Shown here piece after piece: positions 9,128-18,300 of a stretch of DNA of 64,000 bases (positions are counted from its first letter, which is position 1; every line of letters starts with the position of its first letter). The notes below the pieces were generated by a model. The model saw only the letters and a program-made list of their open reading frames with translations, ran no database searches and was not told the origin of the DNA. The stretch is taken from contig NZ_JBFNXW010000001.1 of the NCBI RefSeq assembly GCF_040811775.1, positions 372,001 through 436,000 of the forward strand, given 5' to 3'. Origin of the DNA: Balneola sp. MJW-20. GTDB lineage: Bacteria > Bacteroidota > Rhodothermia > Balneolales > Balneolaceae. The position numbers and the translations under genes were made by a program.

Positions 9128-10765
9128 CTACGTGCCTTCTTCTTCTTGCATTTTGGTGAAATAGGTCTTGCTTGCGGTGGCAACAACGCCTGATAATGCA
9201 AACAAGGCTATGATATTCGGAAAGGTCATCAGACCTAAAGCAATATCACCAATAGCCCAAACTGTTTCCAGTGCTAATACGGCACCCACAAAGTGCATGA
9301 CTATATATACGAACTTATAGTAAATGATGGACTTATCACCGGCCAGGTACTGAATGGAACGGTCACCATAGTAGGACCAGCTTATTGCAGTAGAAATACC
9401 GAATAAGAGTACACAAATTGTAACGATCATTTGTCCACCCGGGAATAAACTGGACAGACCTTTTTCGAAGGCGAGAGAGGTAAGGGGAGCTCCGTTCTCA
9501 GCCGTACTTGTATATAATGTTTCCACAGTATTTCCATCCGTATCCAGGACTACAGCAGTTCCTCCTGAGATATCAATGGACCCGCTGAATTCTTCCGACA
9601 TTCCTTCATTAGTGTAAAAAGCACCGGTAGTAGCATCATTTCTGATCACTTCACCATTTACGGGTACTCCGTTCTCAACGATCAGAACCTGTTCACCTTC
9701 CTCATTGAAATTGTAGGTGTTTTCCACAGTAATAGGGTCGAATTCAATATCATGTCTTTCCTGCCATACATTGGTACTAACAATTACCAGACCTGTCATA
9801 GTACATACCAGAATAGTATCAATGAACGGCTCCAGCAGTGCAACTACTCCTTCCCGTACCGGTTCGTCCGTCTTTGCTGCACCGTGTGCTATAGGTGCTG
9901 AACCCTGGCCGGCTTCATTGGAGAAGAGTCCTCGTTTAATACCCCATACCAGCGTAGTCAGGAATCCACCGGTAACCACTCCGAATAATCCGGCTTCCGG
10001 GGTAAAGGCCGTTACCAGGATCGTTTTGAAGGCCGGAATTACATCTTCAGCATTCAGTAAAAGAATGGTCAATGCACCCAATACATAAATGATCGCCATC
10101 AGAGGCATCAGTCGGGCTGTTACCTGTCCGATTCTTTTGATACCACCAATGATCACAACTCCGACTAATGAGGCAGTGACCAGTCCGGTTATCCAGCCTG
10201 GAATTAAGAATGTAGTGTACATGGTATCTGCTACCGTATTTGCCTGTACCGCGTTACCGGTAAGAAATGAACATATCACCGCCATGGAAGCAAAGAATAC
10301 GGCCAGCCATTTCCAGTTCTCTCCAAGACCTTTTTCAATATAGTACATCGGTCCGCCTGATACAGATCCGTCCGCATTGATAGTACGGTACTTTACAGCC
10401 AGGGTACATTCGGTATATTTAATAGCCATACCAAAAAAGGCAGTCACCCACATCCAGAAAAGGGCACCGGGGCCACCGTAATGAATAGCAATGGCCACAC
10501 CTGCGATGTTACCAATACCAACAGTTGCTGAAAGAGCAGTGGTAAGAGCCTGAAAGTGATTTACGTCACCGGTGTCGTCCGGGTCATCATACTTTCCCAT
10601 TACCGTTTTAATACCATGAGAAAATCGTCGTACCTGAACAAAACCTAATCTTAGTGTGATGAAGATCCCGAAACTAAGAAGGACAGCAACCATGAATGGG
10701 AAATAGGTTGGTTGACTCCAAATCAGGTTATTCAGAAAATTGACTACACTTTCAAAAACTTCCAT
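9128..10765 (-). CDS. AGCS-family amino acid:cation (Na+) symporter with a large hydrophilic insert
   Basis: An inner-membrane transporter of 545 aa. The family signature GGPGALFWMWVTAFFGMA is at residues 97-114, followed by VSGGPMYYIEKGLG and GLFSNEAGQGSAPIAHG, all hallmarks of alanine/glycine:cation symporters. Family members import small neutral amino acids with Na+ or H+. An acidic, non-membrane segment at about residues 335-430 (rich in Glu, Asp, Asn, Thr and Gly) sits between two membrane helices and makes the protein roughly 80-100 residues longer than the usual 450-470. The insert looks like a folded beta-rich domain, probably extracytoplasmic. The gene is first in a unit running through upp, lptC and the OstA-like gene. 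Confidence 0.9.
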   Translation of the reverse strand: MEVFESVVNFLNNLIWSQPTYFPFMVAVLLSFGIFITLRLGFVQVRRFSHGIKTVMGKYDDPDDTGDVNHFQALTTALSATVGIGNIAGVAIAIHYGGPGALFWMWVTAFFGMAIKYTECTLAVKYRTINADGSVSGGPMYYIEKGLGENWKWLAVFFASMAVICSFLTGNAVQANTVADTMYTTFLIPGWITGLVTASLVGVVIIGGIKRIGQVTARLMPLMAIIYVLGALTILLLNAEDVIPAFKTILVTAFTPEAGLFGVVTGGFLTTLVWGIKRGLFSNEAGQGSAPIAHGAAKTDEPVREGVVALLEPFIDTILVCTMTGLVIVSTNVWQERHDIEFDPITVENTYNFNEEGEQVLIVENGVPVNGEVIRNDATTGAFYTNEGMSEEFSGSIDISGGTAVVLDTDGNTVETLYTSTAENGAPLTSLAFEKGLSSLFPGGQMIVTICVLLFGISTAISWSYYGDRSIQYLAGDKSIIYYKFVYIVMHFVGAVLALETVWAIGDIALGLMTFPNIIALFALSGVVATASKTYFTKMQEEEGT

Positions 10766-10950
10766 TTAATCTTTGTTGAGTTAAAATTCACAAATAAGCG
10801 AGGTGAAAGTAAAAAACATTTCGGAATAATGATGAAGAACCTGAAATTAGCTTAAAGAAATGATGTAAAAGATTGAACGATTTTATAATAGCTTTGTTTT
10901 TCATGTAGCTAACGGGAGCAATTTGTCTTCTAAAACAAAACGTATGAAAT

Positions 10951-11244
10951 ATGACTAAAGCAGATATTGTGGATATCATTTCTTCATCAGTAGGCCTCAC
11001 GAAAGTAGAGACAGAGGCTGTGGTAAATGGTTTTATGGAAACGGTAATTGAAGCCATGAAGAGAGGTGACACCATCGAGCTGAGAGGATTTGGTAGTTTT
11101 AAAGTAGTAAAGCGGGCGCAAAGGGTTGCCCGAAACCCTAAGACCAATGAGGAAGTGATCGTGCCTGAGCAGTTTGCACCGGTCTTGAAAATATCCAAGG
11201 ATTTCAAAGAGTCAGTGAATGAGTCACTGATGATTGAAAAATGA
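10951..11244 (+). CDS. HU/IHF-family DNA-binding protein
   Basis: A small basic nucleoid protein of 97 aa that bends DNA as a dimer. It shows the HU fold in order: N-terminal helices (MTKADIVDIISSSVGLTK), the IELRGFGSFKV turn, and the beta-arm with the RNPKT motif whose proline intercalates into DNA. The length is slightly above 90 because of a short acidic C-terminal tail. HU and IHF cannot be told apart from sequence alone; a single-type HU is most likely. A short ATG-initiated reading frame (four codons) lies just upstream and ends 3 nt after the HU start. The 30-aa ribosomal gene follows 73 nt downstream before a terminator, suggesting cotranscription. Confidence 0.92.
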   Translation: MTKADIVDIISSSVGLTKVETEAVVNGFMETVIEAMKRGDTIELRGFGSFKVVKRAQRVARNPKTNEEVIVPEQFAPVLKISKDFKESVNESLMIEK

Positions 11245-11317
11245 TTTAGAAAACCCTGAGATTATTTTTATTTTTGGGACCATTAATCAAAAGAATAAAA
11301 TTTTTAGGTGATTACGT

Positions 11318-11410
11318 ATGCCAAGCGGTAAAAAGAGAAAGCGCTCAAAAATTGCCAAGCATAAGCGGAAAAAGCGTCTGAGAAAGAACAGACACAAGAA
11401 GAAGAAATAA
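11318..11410 (+). CDS. AURKAIP1/COX24-domain small basic ribosomal protein (30 aa)
   Basis: A 30-residue protein made almost only of Lys, Arg and His. It starts MPSGKKRKRSKIAKHKRKKR and closes with a KNRHKKKK tail. This matches the COX24/AURKAIP1 C-terminal domain found as a microprotein in Bacteroidota-like bacteria and in mitochondrial small-subunit protein mS38, so a ribosomal role is expected. AGGTG lies 7 nt before the ATG, and a textbook terminator starts 5 nt after the stop, which supports a real gene even though it is very short. It lies directly downstream of HU and is probably on the same transcript. Confidence 0.85.
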   Translation: MPSGKKRKRSKIAKHKRKKRLRKNRHKKKK

Positions 11411-11414
11411 TTTC

Positions 11415-11440
11415 AAAGGCTCCACACGGAGCCTTTTTTT
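11415..11440 (+). terminator. Intrinsic terminator after the HU/COX24-like unit
   Basis: A 9-bp perfect stem (aaaggctcc, 11415-11423, with ggagccttt, 11428-11436) with loop acac, running into seven T. A strong rho-independent terminator for the plus strand. Confidence 0.92.
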
Positions 11441-11464
11441 ATTTTAGACTATAAAATAGCTGTA

Positions 11465-12145
11465 TCAGGCAGCGATGACCTGTTGCAGGACTTCATCCGA
11501 CAGGAAGATCACTTTATTGGCTTTAAGCAAAAGATCCTGCAGTTTTTTACTGACCAGCGTTGTTACATCATTCAGGCTTTCCGGCTCATCCAGTTCATAC
11601 TGGAAATAGGAGATCAGGTTGATCGCGGATAGATACCGCCCGTTCTTGTCTCCGTCGATCTCTACGTGCCAGCGAGTGATAATATCATCTTCAGCCATGA
11701 GTTCATTGACTCTCTGGTTGATGGATTCCATCCAGCGACTCGCTTTTTCGATCCGGTAATTGCCTGTTTCACCCGGTATTTCAGGCTGGCAGTGGTCAAT
11801 ATCAAAAAGCCAGGACATCTCAATATCGATCGTAGGCTTCAGATTTGCTTCATTGAGTGACTCAACTTTAAGGAAAGGATGAGAATCCATTCCCTCCAGC
11901 TGCTTTGCCATCGATGCTTCCCGAAAGCTATCCCAGTCAAAATTTATCGATAATGCATCAAGATAATCCGATACATTATGTAGATCTATAACTAATTCTA
12001 AACCAATCGCATGAATCTTATTATCTTCCCACGTACGAAATTTTTTTGACTTGATACCCCGTTTATCTAACTGATTGTCAATCGTATTTACGAAAGAATT
12101 GAATATTGGATAATGCATACCTCTCTGTTTATTATTCCCATCCAT
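11465..12145 (-). CDS. Conserved-looking hypothetical protein, soluble
   Basis: I do not recognise this protein of 226 aa (217 aa if it starts at the second ATG, 12118). It is acidic, has no signal peptide or membrane segment, and looks alpha/beta, with alternating hydrophobic strands (AIGLELVIDLHNVSDYLDALSINFDWDSF) and a helical C-terminus. Its first ATG overlaps the ATG of the divergent NFACT gene (CATG at 12143-12146), which leaves no room for promoters; the Met at codon 10 is therefore a likely start. Codon use resembles the neighbours. The stop is 25 nt past the COX24-like terminator, so the two transcripts converge. Confidence 0.7.
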   Translation of the reverse strand: MDGNNKQRGMHYPIFNSFVNTIDNQLDKRGIKSKKFRTWEDNKIHAIGLELVIDLHNVSDYLDALSINFDWDSFREASMAKQLEGMDSHPFLKVESLNEANLKPTIDIEMSWLFDIDHCQPEIPGETGNYRIEKASRWMESINQRVNELMAEDDIITRWHVEIDGDKNGRYLSAINLISYFQYELDEPESLNDVTTLVSKKLQDLLLKANKVIFLSDEVLQQVIAA

Positions 12146-13727
12146 GAATTTCTATGAAATAATATATTTAAAGCGGCATCTCAAAAACAAATTAAGCTGC
12201 TCTTATTTTCTGAATGCGATCACTCCCTACAAGAATTTACTTGAAATCTTCTTTGAAGGTGAGGGGGAGTCGCATAGGCTGATCTTTAGCTCTTCGCCTT
12301 CAAATACAGCTTTATTCATGGATACTTATCGGCCGGGGAAGAAATCCAATGCCCTGACATTCTTTGATGAACTAAAGGGAAAAAAAGTTACTGACGTCAG
12401 GATACCGGAGTCTGACCGTTGGGTATATATTGATTTTGAAGAGGATATGACTCTTTATTTCAGGCTTTTCAGCAACCGGTCTAATGTATTTCTCACACAG
12501 AACTCAAAGATTGTGGAAGTCTTTAAAGAGTATGATGAGCCCGGATCAGAAGCTCCCGATCCTCAGGTACTGGATCTTTTTTCTGCAGATCCCGGATCAA
12601 AAAGTACAAAGAATAAGATCCTTACCCTTGATCCCATGTTTCCCAGACAAAATATTCAGGACCTAATTGAAGTACATGAGCTGGATAGTCTGAATAATGC
12701 GGAGCTTGTTGGTTTTGTAAAGGGATGTGATGAAGAAATGCGAAATAACCCCTCTTACAGATTACTGGCCAATGGAAATACCACCTTGTTTGGGCAACAA
12801 CGCCTTCCATCAGAAACGGTCAAGAATTTTGATTCTGTAAATGACCTTATATCATGGAGATATAAGAACTATTCAAATGCTCAGCGACTAAGGCAAAAGA
12901 GAAGCCGTATCGAGTCGGCTCTGGACCGCAAAATAAAGAGACTGAAGTCAAGCCTGGGCAATTTGCAGAATGCGGAAAAAGGACTGGATCGAGCCCAGCA
13001 ATATGAACAGTGGGGACATATGCTGATGGCAAATGCTCATATAAGTACGAAGGGAGAGGATCATATCGAGGTAACCGACCTGTATTCGGGCAGTGATAAG
13101 GTGAAGATCCCTATTCAAGCAGATCTCGACCTGGCTGCTAATGCACAGCGATATTATTCAAAGTCGAAGAATACCCGCCAGTCGTACGAGGAAGCAAAAA
13201 AGCGGATCCCTAAACTCGAAAAAGAAAAAGAGACGTATCTCGAACTGGCCAGGGAGCTTGAATCTCAACAGAATATCTGGGAGCTGAATGACTGGATCAA
13301 AGAGCATGAAACGGATCTGGAAGAGATCCTTCAGACAGGAAATTCATCCGTAAAAGATGAAGGATCAGCTTTCTATCAGCTGAGTATCAATGGCTATCAA
13401 TGCTGGATAGGAAAGAATGCCAGGAGCAATGACAAACTACTGCAGGCCGGTCATAAGGAAGATATCTGGATGCATGCCCGCGGAGTTCCGGGATCTCACC
13501 TTCTCATCCGCATGGAAAATGATAAAGGAATGCCCCAAAAGAAGGTGCTGCTGGAAGCGGCATCATATGCGGCTTATCAATCGAAGGCAAGGGGATCAAA
13601 ACTGGCTCCGGTGATCATCACAAAAAAGAAGTATGTCAGAAAACCAAAAGGAGCTCCGCCAGGGGCGGTATTGATCGATAAAGAAGAAGTGGAAATGGTT
13701 AGTCCAAAAAAACCTGAGTATGAATGA
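12144..13727 (+). CDS. NFACT-family protein, RqcH/Rqc2 homologue
   Basis: A 527-aa protein with NFACT-N at the start, a basic coiled-coil centre (about 240-370: QRLRQKRSRIESALDRKIKRL onward) and an NFACT-R/DUF814 domain near the C-terminus (IWMHARGVPGSHLLIR, then YAAYQSKARGSKLAPV). In bacteria RqcH binds stalled 50S subunits and recruits tRNA-Ala to add alanine tails. The Asp-Arg pair important for tRNA binding in B. subtilis RqcH appears here as D91-R92 (SDRWVYIDF), so an active form is plausible. It is slightly shorter than the 550-590 aa of Firmicute members. It overlaps aroK by 8 nt and heads a co-directional run to the gene at 25565. Confidence 0.88.
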   Translation: MNFYEIIYLKRHLKNKLSCSYFLNAITPYKNLLEIFFEGEGESHRLIFSSSPSNTALFMDTYRPGKKSNALTFFDELKGKKVTDVRIPESDRWVYIDFEEDMTLYFRLFSNRSNVFLTQNSKIVEVFKEYDEPGSEAPDPQVLDLFSADPGSKSTKNKILTLDPMFPRQNIQDLIEVHELDSLNNAELVGFVKGCDEEMRNNPSYRLLANGNTTLFGQQRLPSETVKNFDSVNDLISWRYKNYSNAQRLRQKRSRIESALDRKIKRLKSSLGNLQNAEKGLDRAQQYEQWGHMLMANAHISTKGEDHIEVTDLYSGSDKVKIPIQADLDLAANAQRYYSKSKNTRQSYEEAKKRIPKLEKEKETYLELARELESQQNIWELNDWIKEHETDLEEILQTGNSSVKDEGSAFYQLSINGYQCWIGKNARSNDKLLQAGHKEDIWMHARGVPGSHLLIRMENDKGMPQKKVLLEAASYAAYQSKARGSKLAPVIITKKKYVRKPKGAPPGAVLIDKEEVEMVSPKKPEYE

Positions 13728-14286
13728 ACGCCGGTTAAACAGATTCAAAGGGGGCATATTTCTGACCGGATTTATGGCTTCGGGAAAATCCACCTATGGA
13801 AAAGCACTTGCTGAACTGCTGGATTGGCCCTTTACGGATCTGGACCAGTACATAGAAAAAGAAGAAGGTCGCAGCATAAACGAGATCTTTAAGCAGGAAG
13901 GTGAAGAATATTTCAGGACTCTGGAAAGAAAGGCAGTCTTATCTCTGACTCCGGATCTGAAAAATCAGGTTGTCGCACTTGGAGGAGGTGCGCTTCACAA
14001 TCAGCATATGGTCGATCATTTAAAATTCAATGGATTACTGATCTGTTTTGAGACACCAATGGTAGAGATCACGAAACGGGTTTTTGACAGTTCGGAACGA
14101 CCGATCCTTTACCGGGATAATGGAGAAAAGAAAACCAAAGAAATGCTTATGGATGAACTTAAAACCTTATATTCCGGACGTAAGAAATGGTATGATCAAT
14201 CACAGATCACCATCAATACGGCTAATTATAAAAACAACGAGGATCTGATCCGGGATCTGATCAAGAAAATTCAATTGCATGTCTGA
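13720..14286 (+). CDS. aroK: Shikimate kinase
   Basis: Phosphorylates shikimate at the 3-hydroxyl in aromatic amino acid synthesis; cytoplasmic. The 188-aa sequence has Walker A GFMASGKST (17-25), the Mg/shikimate-binding DLD (40-42), the shikimate-binding FRTLE segment, the VALGGGA loop, and the lid region around SSERPIL. The start overlaps the NFACT gene by 8 nt and its end overlaps aroB by 8 nt, so the three are almost certainly cotranscribed and translationally coupled. Confidence 0.95.
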   Translation: MNERRLNRFKGGIFLTGFMASGKSTYGKALAELLDWPFTDLDQYIEKEEGRSINEIFKQEGEEYFRTLERKAVLSLTPDLKNQVVALGGGALHNQHMVDHLKFNGLLICFETPMVEITKRVFDSSERPILYRDNGEKKTKEMLMDELKTLYSGRKKWYDQSQITINTANYKNNEDLIRDLIKKIQLHV

Positions 14287-15367
14287 CCCGATCACTGTCT
14301 CCACCGGTACCCGAAAAGAGTATCCGATCTATATCGGTTCAAACCTGGGGCAGTCTCTTTATCATTTTATTCAAAGATTTCATCCTTCAAAAGCATTTGC
14401 TGTGATTGATGAAAATGTGCTAGATCTCCATGAAGCCAAGATCATGGATGAGCTGGGTAGTTATTTTGAAGAATTACTGATCTATTCTGTCCCTGCCGGA
14501 GAAGCTTCAAAAAACTTTGATCAATATCAGAAACTCACTGATTTTATCCTGAACAATCATGCTGAAAGAAGTATTCCGCTTTTTGCAATTGGAGGAGGTG
14601 TGACCGGTGATCTGGCAGGTTTTGCTGCATCAACTGCTTTGAGAGGTATTCCGCTCATTCATATTCCCACAACGCTGCTTGCTATGGTCGATTCTTCTAT
14701 TGGTGGTAAAACCGGGATCAATCATGCTGCAGGTAAAAACCTGATCGGTTCATTCTATCAGCCTGAAGCAGTATTCTCAGATTTATCCTATCTCGAAACG
14801 CTGGAAAACCGTGAGTGGGTAAACGGTATGAGTGAGATCATAAAGTATGGATTCATTGCTGATCCGGTGATCCTGGATGATATTTTTACTCTTTCCGAGT
14901 CGGCATCCGGAAGGGATCCAAATGCCTGGAAAGACTTGATCAAGCGTAGTGCCATGATCAAGAATAAGTTCGTGAGTGAAGATGTAAATGAAAAGGGCAT
15001 CCGGGCGTATCTGAATTTCGGGCACACCTTTGCCCATGTGATCGAACAGTGCGGCAGTTATGGAGATTATAGTCATGGTGAAGCGGTATTTGCCGGAATG
15101 TACGGAGCTGTTTTTGTGTCAAATAAACTGGGCTCTGAGATCGACCTGTCCAATTTAAACCGATTACGTCCGTTCTATGAACTGAGTCTGAAATCTCTGG
15201 ACCGATCATCTGAAGATCTGACCAGGATGATGAGAACGGATAAAAAAGTTAAAGACGGCATCATCCGACTTATCCTGCTGGAACAAATCGGAAGCCCTTA
15301 TATCAAAGAAATGGATAATGAAGACCTGATCACTGCATCGTGGGAATTTATAAGAAGTAGATTTTAA
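14279..15367 (+). CDS. aroB: 3-Dehydroquinate synthase
   Basis: Cyclises DAHP to 3-dehydroquinate with NAD and a divalent metal as cofactors. The 362-aa length is normal. The NAD-binding GGGVTGDLAGF, the IPTTLLAMVDSSIGGKTGINH core, and the metal ligands in GMSEIIKYG (Glu), NFGHTFAHVIE (His) and YSHGEAV (His) are all present. It follows the kinase aroK, although in the pathway the synthase acts first. The TAA stop is directly abutted by the tamB ATG with no spacer. Confidence 0.96.
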   Translation: MSDPITVSTGTRKEYPIYIGSNLGQSLYHFIQRFHPSKAFAVIDENVLDLHEAKIMDELGSYFEELLIYSVPAGEASKNFDQYQKLTDFILNNHAERSIPLFAIGGGVTGDLAGFAASTALRGIPLIHIPTTLLAMVDSSIGGKTGINHAAGKNLIGSFYQPEAVFSDLSYLETLENREWVNGMSEIIKYGFIADPVILDDIFTLSESASGRDPNAWKDLIKRSAMIKNKFVSEDVNEKGIRAYLNFGHTFAHVIEQCGSYGDYSHGEAVFAGMYGAVFVSNKLGSEIDLSNLNRLRPFYELSLKSLDRSSEDLTRMMRTDKKVKDGIIRLILLEQIGSPYIKEMDNEDLITASWEFIRSRF

Positions 15368-18300
15368 ATGGCATACCTGAGGCTGCTTTACAGATCCTGG
15401 TCTACGTTCTGGACCTTTATCGGAGTATTCATAACTACCGTTGTGGTTGTGTTGCTTGCTGTTCTTTCTGCACTTCAGCTGGGTTTTGTGAAGAATCTGA
15501 TGGCAGATAAAGTTGAAGAGGTCTTCAACCAGCAGTTTGAAGGGGTGTTAAGTATAGGAAAGGTAGATGGTTTTCTCCCATTCAGTATAGAATTACAGGA
15601 CGTAGATATATATCCTGATTCCTCTTCCTTTGAATCAGTGGTATATGTTGAAAATGTATCAGCCGGGATCGACCTGCTTGCTCTGGTGAATAACCGGATC
15701 ATTCTGAACGGTGTGAACCTTCAATCACCTGAGATCTACATAAGTACGATGGGTGATGCTTCTTCCATTCAGGCATTTCAACTTAGATCCACAGCGCTCA
15801 CCGAACCTGATCCTCAGGATTCTTTATTGTCTTCGGATAAACCGATTCTGGACCTTTTGATCCCCTCCCTCATAGTGGAGAATGGGGTTATTAAGCTCCG
15901 CAATCGGTTTGATGCAGATCAGCTGGCTTACAGGGGAGACAGCCTCACTTTCCGCCTGAACTACCTAAATACCTATCTGGAATATTCTGAGAATCAAAGA
16001 ATACTGGATATTGAATCTCTGGAGTTTTCAGTTCCTGAATTAGAACTGCAGAGAGCTGATATTTTGGGACAGATATACAACGATGAAGAAACGCTGGAGA
16101 TGAACTCCTTTTCAGTCAGTTTGGCAAGGTCGAGGCTTGTATTCAATGCTGAAGCACGTGATGTTAATCTATTGAATGATAATATCGGGCAACAGCTCAT
16201 GGAGGCCTATTATGAGCTTAATCTCAGAGAGGGAAACCTGAACTCAGAAAACCTGAACCGGATCTTTCCATTATTCCCGGCAGTTGATCGTAATATTTTC
16301 GCTTCCATAGAAGGAGAGGGCACGCTGGATTCTCTTTGGTTTGATAACCTGGAGTTTACACTGGGTGAAAGTTTTTTCCTTGCCAGCGGTGCATTGCTTG
16401 ATATTGGACAACGGGATCGTATTGGCTACGATTTCAATATTGATGATGCCCGTTTTGAAACCGTTGACATCTCATCTTTCGGGTTACCATTGGATAGTTT
16501 GCAACTCGATGCTTTGTCTAAAGTGAATTTCCGGGGTTCCCTGAGAGGTAATCAGGATACTGCCAAAACAGATATCTGGCTTAGCAGCAACAGAGGCGAG
16601 GCACATATTGATGGAAAGATCCGTCTGGCGCCGATTAGGGATCTGGATCTAAACATCACAGCAGATTCTCTCGATCTGGGAGGACTTATATCAGATGATA
16701 TTCAGAACTCCCGTCTTAATCTGGAAATGGACCTTAATTCCAGCACGCTTGATTATCAGACAGCCGTTGGTTCGTTACGATTGCTCTCATCCGGATCTGT
16801 GGACCGCTTCAGTTACGACAGTCTTGATATTGGTGTGGAACTGGATAACGGATTTATTCAATCAGATCTGGCACTGGGACTATACGGCTCTGTGGTTACC
16901 GGTAGTTTGGTAGCAGATCTTACCTCAGATATCAATGAATTCAATCTGCAGGGTACGGCGACTAAACTCCCGGTAAAAAGGATCATAGATATTCCTCAAA
17001 TGCAGGAAGCGGTAGTTGATCTGGATTACGGTTTACAGATCAGCGGGAATAACCTGGATAATATAACCGGAAGAACGAATCTGGATATCATTAATGCAGT
17101 GGTAGGTGAAGAGATCTTGGGTAATCATCAGCTCTATCTGGATTTTACCGGCACACCAGATGACCGCAGGAGTCTGAGATTCACTTCCACAGCTTTTGAT
17201 GCTACAGTTGAGGGTCAGTATAACCCCACTGAACTGATCGACCTGTATGCGCACTGGAAAGATTTTTTCCGTTATCGTTTTGAGGATGAGATCCTGCTCG
17301 ATAATCCATCACTAAGTCTCAGTGATACTCTTCAGACGAGTGCACAGAATATTACCTGGAGTTCGAGATTGAAGGATCTTAAACTCTTGCGAACATATAT
17401 CCCGTCTTTTCCGGAGATCAGGTCATCCGTTTCCTTTACCGGAAATGCTGAGATCAACCCTCAAAGACTTTCATTTAACAGCAGGGTTTACGATCCATCG
17501 TTCACATCAGGAGACCTAAGTGCAGATTCCATACTGGTACAGGCTACCGGAGGCTTCAGATATGATTCCTCGCTTAAGGACTTTTCACTCTTAAATATCA
17601 GTGGAGACCTGGGATTATTCGATTACAATCTCTTTACAGCCCGAAATTTACAATTCCTGGCTAAACTCAACCGAGACAGTCTGTCTCTCTCAACCAATAT
17701 TGCTCAACTGGCTGATGATGCCAGGTTTAATCTGTCAGGAGAAGGAATTCTGACGGACAGTCTGATCCGTTTCTCGATCGATGAATTTGATGTTGGAACC
17801 GATGAATATGCCTGGGACACAGAGGGAAGACCGGTAGCAGTTTATGACCGACAGAATAAATTAACCCTGCAGGACCTGCTTTTCACGAGCGGAGACCAGT
17901 TCATAAGTGTTGACGGTACGTACAGTACCAACCCAACTGATTCTGTAAATTATCTCGTGAATGGTCTGGAGCTCGAGCGTCTCTCCGATGTGATTAATGG
18001 AAGGATCAATTTTTCCGGTTTATTTAATGGCAATTTTACCACCCGGTCTTTGACCAGGATTCCCAGTATACAGGGGAATATCTCGGTTGAAAAATTTATG
18101 CTGGATGACCAGATAGCCGGCGATGTGATACTGAACAGTAATTACAATCAGGAACTGGATCAATTTGATACCCGTATCACGGTATATACCGATTCTGCAA
18201 AATATCCCTCTTATTTTCGGAATAATGACCGGCTAGGGCTGGATTTTGAGATCAATGGGTACGTGAAAGCACCAGGGGCGGGCATTAATCTAAGTGAAGT

